Source: Vibrio tapetis subsp. tapetis (GTDB lineage: Bacteria; Pseudomonadota; Gammaproteobacteria; Enterobacterales; Vibrionaceae). From it: a stretch of DNA of 64,000 nt. The notes beneath the pieces were generated by a model that had not been told where the DNA came from, did not search any database, and saw only the letters and a list, made by a program, of their open reading frames with translations. Shown here piece after piece: positions 62,022-64,000 of the stretch. Location of the stretch: contig NZ_LT960611.1 in NCBI RefSeq assembly GCF_900233005.1, positions 3,720,001 to 3,784,000 on the forward strand, written 5' to 3'. Every line of letters starts with the position of its first letter. Position 1 is the stretch's first letter. The position numbers and the translations under genes were made by a program.

Positions 62022-63277
62022 AAGCCATCATTCATCTCGCATGGAAAAGCTTAACTAACCGTAAAATGACCGCCATACTCACCATCATGACCGTGGCCAT
62101 TTCAGTTGTCTTACTAATGGGCGTTGAGCGAATTCGGACTCAAGCAAAAGCCAGCTTTGCCAATACGATATCCGGTACTGACCTCATCGTAGGCTCACGT
62201 TCAGGGCAAGTAAATTTATTGCTTTATTCTGTTTTTCGAATTGGTAATGCAACCAATAACATCGACTGGAAAAGCTTTGAAGAGTTCAGTAATCACCGCT
62301 CAGTCAAGTGGGCGATTCCTATGTCTCTTGGTGATTCGCACCAAGGCTTTAGAGTATTGGGGACTAACCAAGACTATTTTGATCACTTTCAATACGGTAA
62401 AAAACAACCGTTAACAATGCAAGATGGAAAGCCTTTCTCAAGTCTATTTGAAACCGTCATTGGGTCTGATGTTGCTAAAGAACTGGGCTATAAAATTGGC
62501 ACTGAAATAATCATCGCTCATGGCATCAGCGATAAAGCATTCAATCGCCATGATAATTTGCCATTTAAAGTCGTAGGCATATTTAAACCAACCGGCACCC
62601 CCGTAGACAAAACAGTACACGTTTCATTAGAAGCCATTGAAGCGATTCATGTTGGTTGGGAGTCTGGCGCAAGAATGGGAGATACCCCTTCAGCACAAGA
62701 CTTAGAAAACGTTCAGTTTCACCCTAAGCAAATCACCTCTTTCATGTTAGGCTTGAACTCCAAAATTCAAACTTTCTCACTGCAAAGACAAATCAACACC
62801 TACAACAAAGAGCCATTAAGTGCCATCCTTCCGGGGATTGCGTTGCACGAGCTTTGGGGCATGATGTCTGTTGCGGAGCAAGCGTTACTTGCTGTATCAG
62901 GGTTTGTGGTAATAGCGGGATTATTAGGTATGCTAAGCAGCCTACTGACCAGCTTACAAGAACGCCGTCGAGAAATGGCCATTCTTCGAGCAATGGGGGC
63001 TAGGCCAAAACACATTTTCTTTTTACTGATCAGTGAAGCAAGTACACTTACCTTTGCAGGTATTGCTAGCGGTGTCGGATTGCTTTACGTATTACTCGCG
63101 ATCATTAAACCCATCGTCGCACAGTGGTACGGGATCAGCCTAGAATTAACGACAATAAGCCAGCATGAATGGATGCTATTAGGCTTAGTACAGGTAGCTG
63201 GCATTGCGATCGGATTCATTCCGGCATTTAGAGCATACCGTCAATCACTGGCTGACGGCATGACAATAAGAATTTAA
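62018..63277 (+). CDS. FtsX/MacB-type ABC permease of the zinc-linked operon
   Basis: 419 residues. One N-terminal membrane segment (MTAILTIMTVAISVVLLMGV), a large periplasmic domain (about 45-285; SGTDLIVGSRSGQVNLLLYS, FKVVGIFKPTGTPVDKTVHV), then three membrane segments with the FtsX motif (SSLLTSLQERRREMAILRAM GARP). It fits ABC systems that work on periplasmic substrates or lipoproteins. In Vibrio this pair accompanies ZrgA. Confidence 0.9.
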   Translation: MKAIIHLAWKSLTNRKMTAILTIMTVAISVVLLMGVERIRTQAKASFANTISGTDLIVGSRSGQVNLLLYSVFRIGNATNNIDWKSFEEFSNHRSVKWAIPMSLGDSHQGFRVLGTNQDYFDHFQYGKKQPLTMQDGKPFSSLFETVIGSDVAKELGYKIGTEIIIAHGISDKAFNRHDNLPFKVVGIFKPTGTPVDKTVHVSLEAIEAIHVGWESGARMGDTPSAQDLENVQFHPKQITSFMLGLNSKIQTFSLQRQINTYNKEPLSAILPGIALHELWGMMSVAEQALLAVSGFVVIAGLLGMLSSLLTSLQERRREMAILRAMGARPKHIFFLLISEASTLTFAGIASGVGLLYVLLAIIKPIVAQWYGISLELTTISQHEWMLLGLVQVAGIAIGFIPAFRAYRQSLADGMTIRI

Positions 63278-63289
63278 GGATATAAGTTA

Positions 63290-63790
63290 ATGAAAAAAGT
63301 ACTACTCATTTTATGTTGTTGGTTTGGCGTGCTGCTACCAGCCACCGCAGAAACACCGCCTCAAGATATCCTGACATTAGACTGGATTGATCTCATTCCT
63401 GAAGCGGAAAGAAACCAATTCAGTCATAACGGTATGCCTTTAATTGATCATAACAATATGGATATCAAGCAGAACAAAGTTGGTAGTGTGCGAACTGAAT
63501 TAAACGGCAGCCAGGTCAAAATTCCAGGCTTTGTTATTCCGCTTGAAGGGGATGATAAGTCAGTAACTGAGTTTTTATTGGTTCCTTATTTCGGAGCGTG
63601 TATCCATGTTCCGCCACCGCCACCAAATCAAATCATTTACGTGAAGTTTGAGAAAGGCGCGCCCATTCAACAACTTTGGGATGTTGTTTATATTATTGGC
63701 ACACTAAAAACAGAAACGATCAATTCTGATCTAGCCGAAACCGGCTACCTAATTGAAGGTGTTGCTCTAGAAGATTACGACGACGCGTAA
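63290..63790 (+). CDS. Periplasmic DUF3299-like protein of the zinc-linked operon
   Basis: 166 residues. Signal peptide (LLILCCWFGVLLPATAE), then DILTLDWIDLIPEAERNQ, IPGFVIPLEGDDKSVTEFLL VPYFGACIHVPPPPPNQIIY, the characteristic core of DUF3299 with its Cys and His in GACIHVPPPPPNQ. Function unknown; it lies 12 bases after the permease and is the last gene seen of the operon. Confidence 0.88.
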   Translation: MKKVLLILCCWFGVLLPATAETPPQDILTLDWIDLIPEAERNQFSHNGMPLIDHNNMDIKQNKVGSVRTELNGSQVKIPGFVIPLEGDDKSVTEFLLVPYFGACIHVPPPPPNQIIYVKFEKGAPIQQLWDVVYIIGTLKTETINSDLAETGYLIEGVALEDYDDA

Positions 63791-63840
63791 TAATGCTAGC
63801 CTGAGAGGCGTTTTGACTATAATGGTTAAGGCGTCTCTTA

Positions 63841-63939
63841 TTAGATAATAAATTGCGCCAAATACACGATAACCACCCCGTATATCATCAATAAAATAGC
63901 CATTGATAAGCGTTTTTTTGTTTTCGCACTTAACTTCAT
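63841..63939 (-). CDS. Tiny membrane protein, 32 aa
   Basis: A frame MKLSAKTKKRLSMAILLMIY, ending VAIV-type hydrophobic residues (GVVIVYLAQFII), with a perfect ribosome site AAGGAGG 5 bases upstream of the ATG at 63939. Basic N-terminus then one membrane helix. It is convergent to the DUF3299-like gene. It is too short for normal gene callers, and a longer frame on the same strand (63767-63985) is a shadow. Confidence 0.65.
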   Translation of the reverse strand: MKLSAKTKKRLSMAILLMIYGVVIVYLAQFII

Positions 63940-64000
63940 CACGCCTCCTTGACTCACTATTCCCGCTCAATACAAGAAAACACACATAATCTTAACAAAT

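Overview
The window reads as a Vibrio. The right end carries a chromosomal block typical of that genus (rraB, arcA, argF, pyrL-pyrB-pyrI and a ZrgA-type zinc operon). The left two thirds carry a GbpA-like chitin-active LPMO, many IS remnants and an F-like conjugative plasmid backbone. About 41,430-42,535 is low-quality sequence made of stretched homopolymers and looks like two poor read ends joined. The link between the plasmid part (left) and the chromosomal part (right) should therefore not be trusted.

Layout. 1-10,706: an accessory block whose ends are formed by IS6-family copies in the same orientation. It holds a putative peptide system (double-glycine precursor, a degenerate-C39/LpxL-like fusion protein, an HlyD adaptor and a C39 ABC exporter with one frameshift), remnants of IS110, IS3, IS5 and IS21 elements, and a secreted LPMO with a triplicated linker. 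10,707-11,568: a complete IS6-like element with no target duplication, sitting between a cut istA and a cut conjugation lytic transglycosylase. 11,569-41,430: the plasmid backbone. It has a large ParB-domain protein, a 500-bp module present in two long copies and one partial copy, a KfrA-like protein, a resolvase, an Rpn-type nuclease, an SOS-controlled dinI, parA with a small partner and five copies of a 21-bp palindrome, a probable RepA, an S24 repressor, a TraY-like gene and traA-L-E-K-B. Three defence candidates lie in this part: an AAA/RloB (AbiL-like) pair, a divergent PstI/BsuBI-type restriction-modification pair, and a HEPN-like gene with a 921-residue double-P-loop ATPase.

42,536-54,707: a genomic island. 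A QatABCD anti-phage operon has its qatA split by an IS256-family insertion with a perfect 8-bp duplication. Convergent to it is a four-gene operon of three overlapping tyrosine-recombinase-type genes and one small coiled-coil gene. The island abuts the rraB terminator.

54,825-64,000: core chromosome, with rraB, arcA (arginine deiminase), argF (ornithine carbamoyltransferase), the pyrBI operon with its leader peptide and attenuator, and a zinc-linked operon encoding a His-rich ZrgA protein, an ABC ATPase, an FtsX-like permease and a DUF3299-like protein.

The strongest candidates for undescribed biology are the peptide cluster at 291-5,316 and the HEPN/double-ATPase pair at 28,581-31,819. All calls come from reading the sequence and recalling families; no database search was run.
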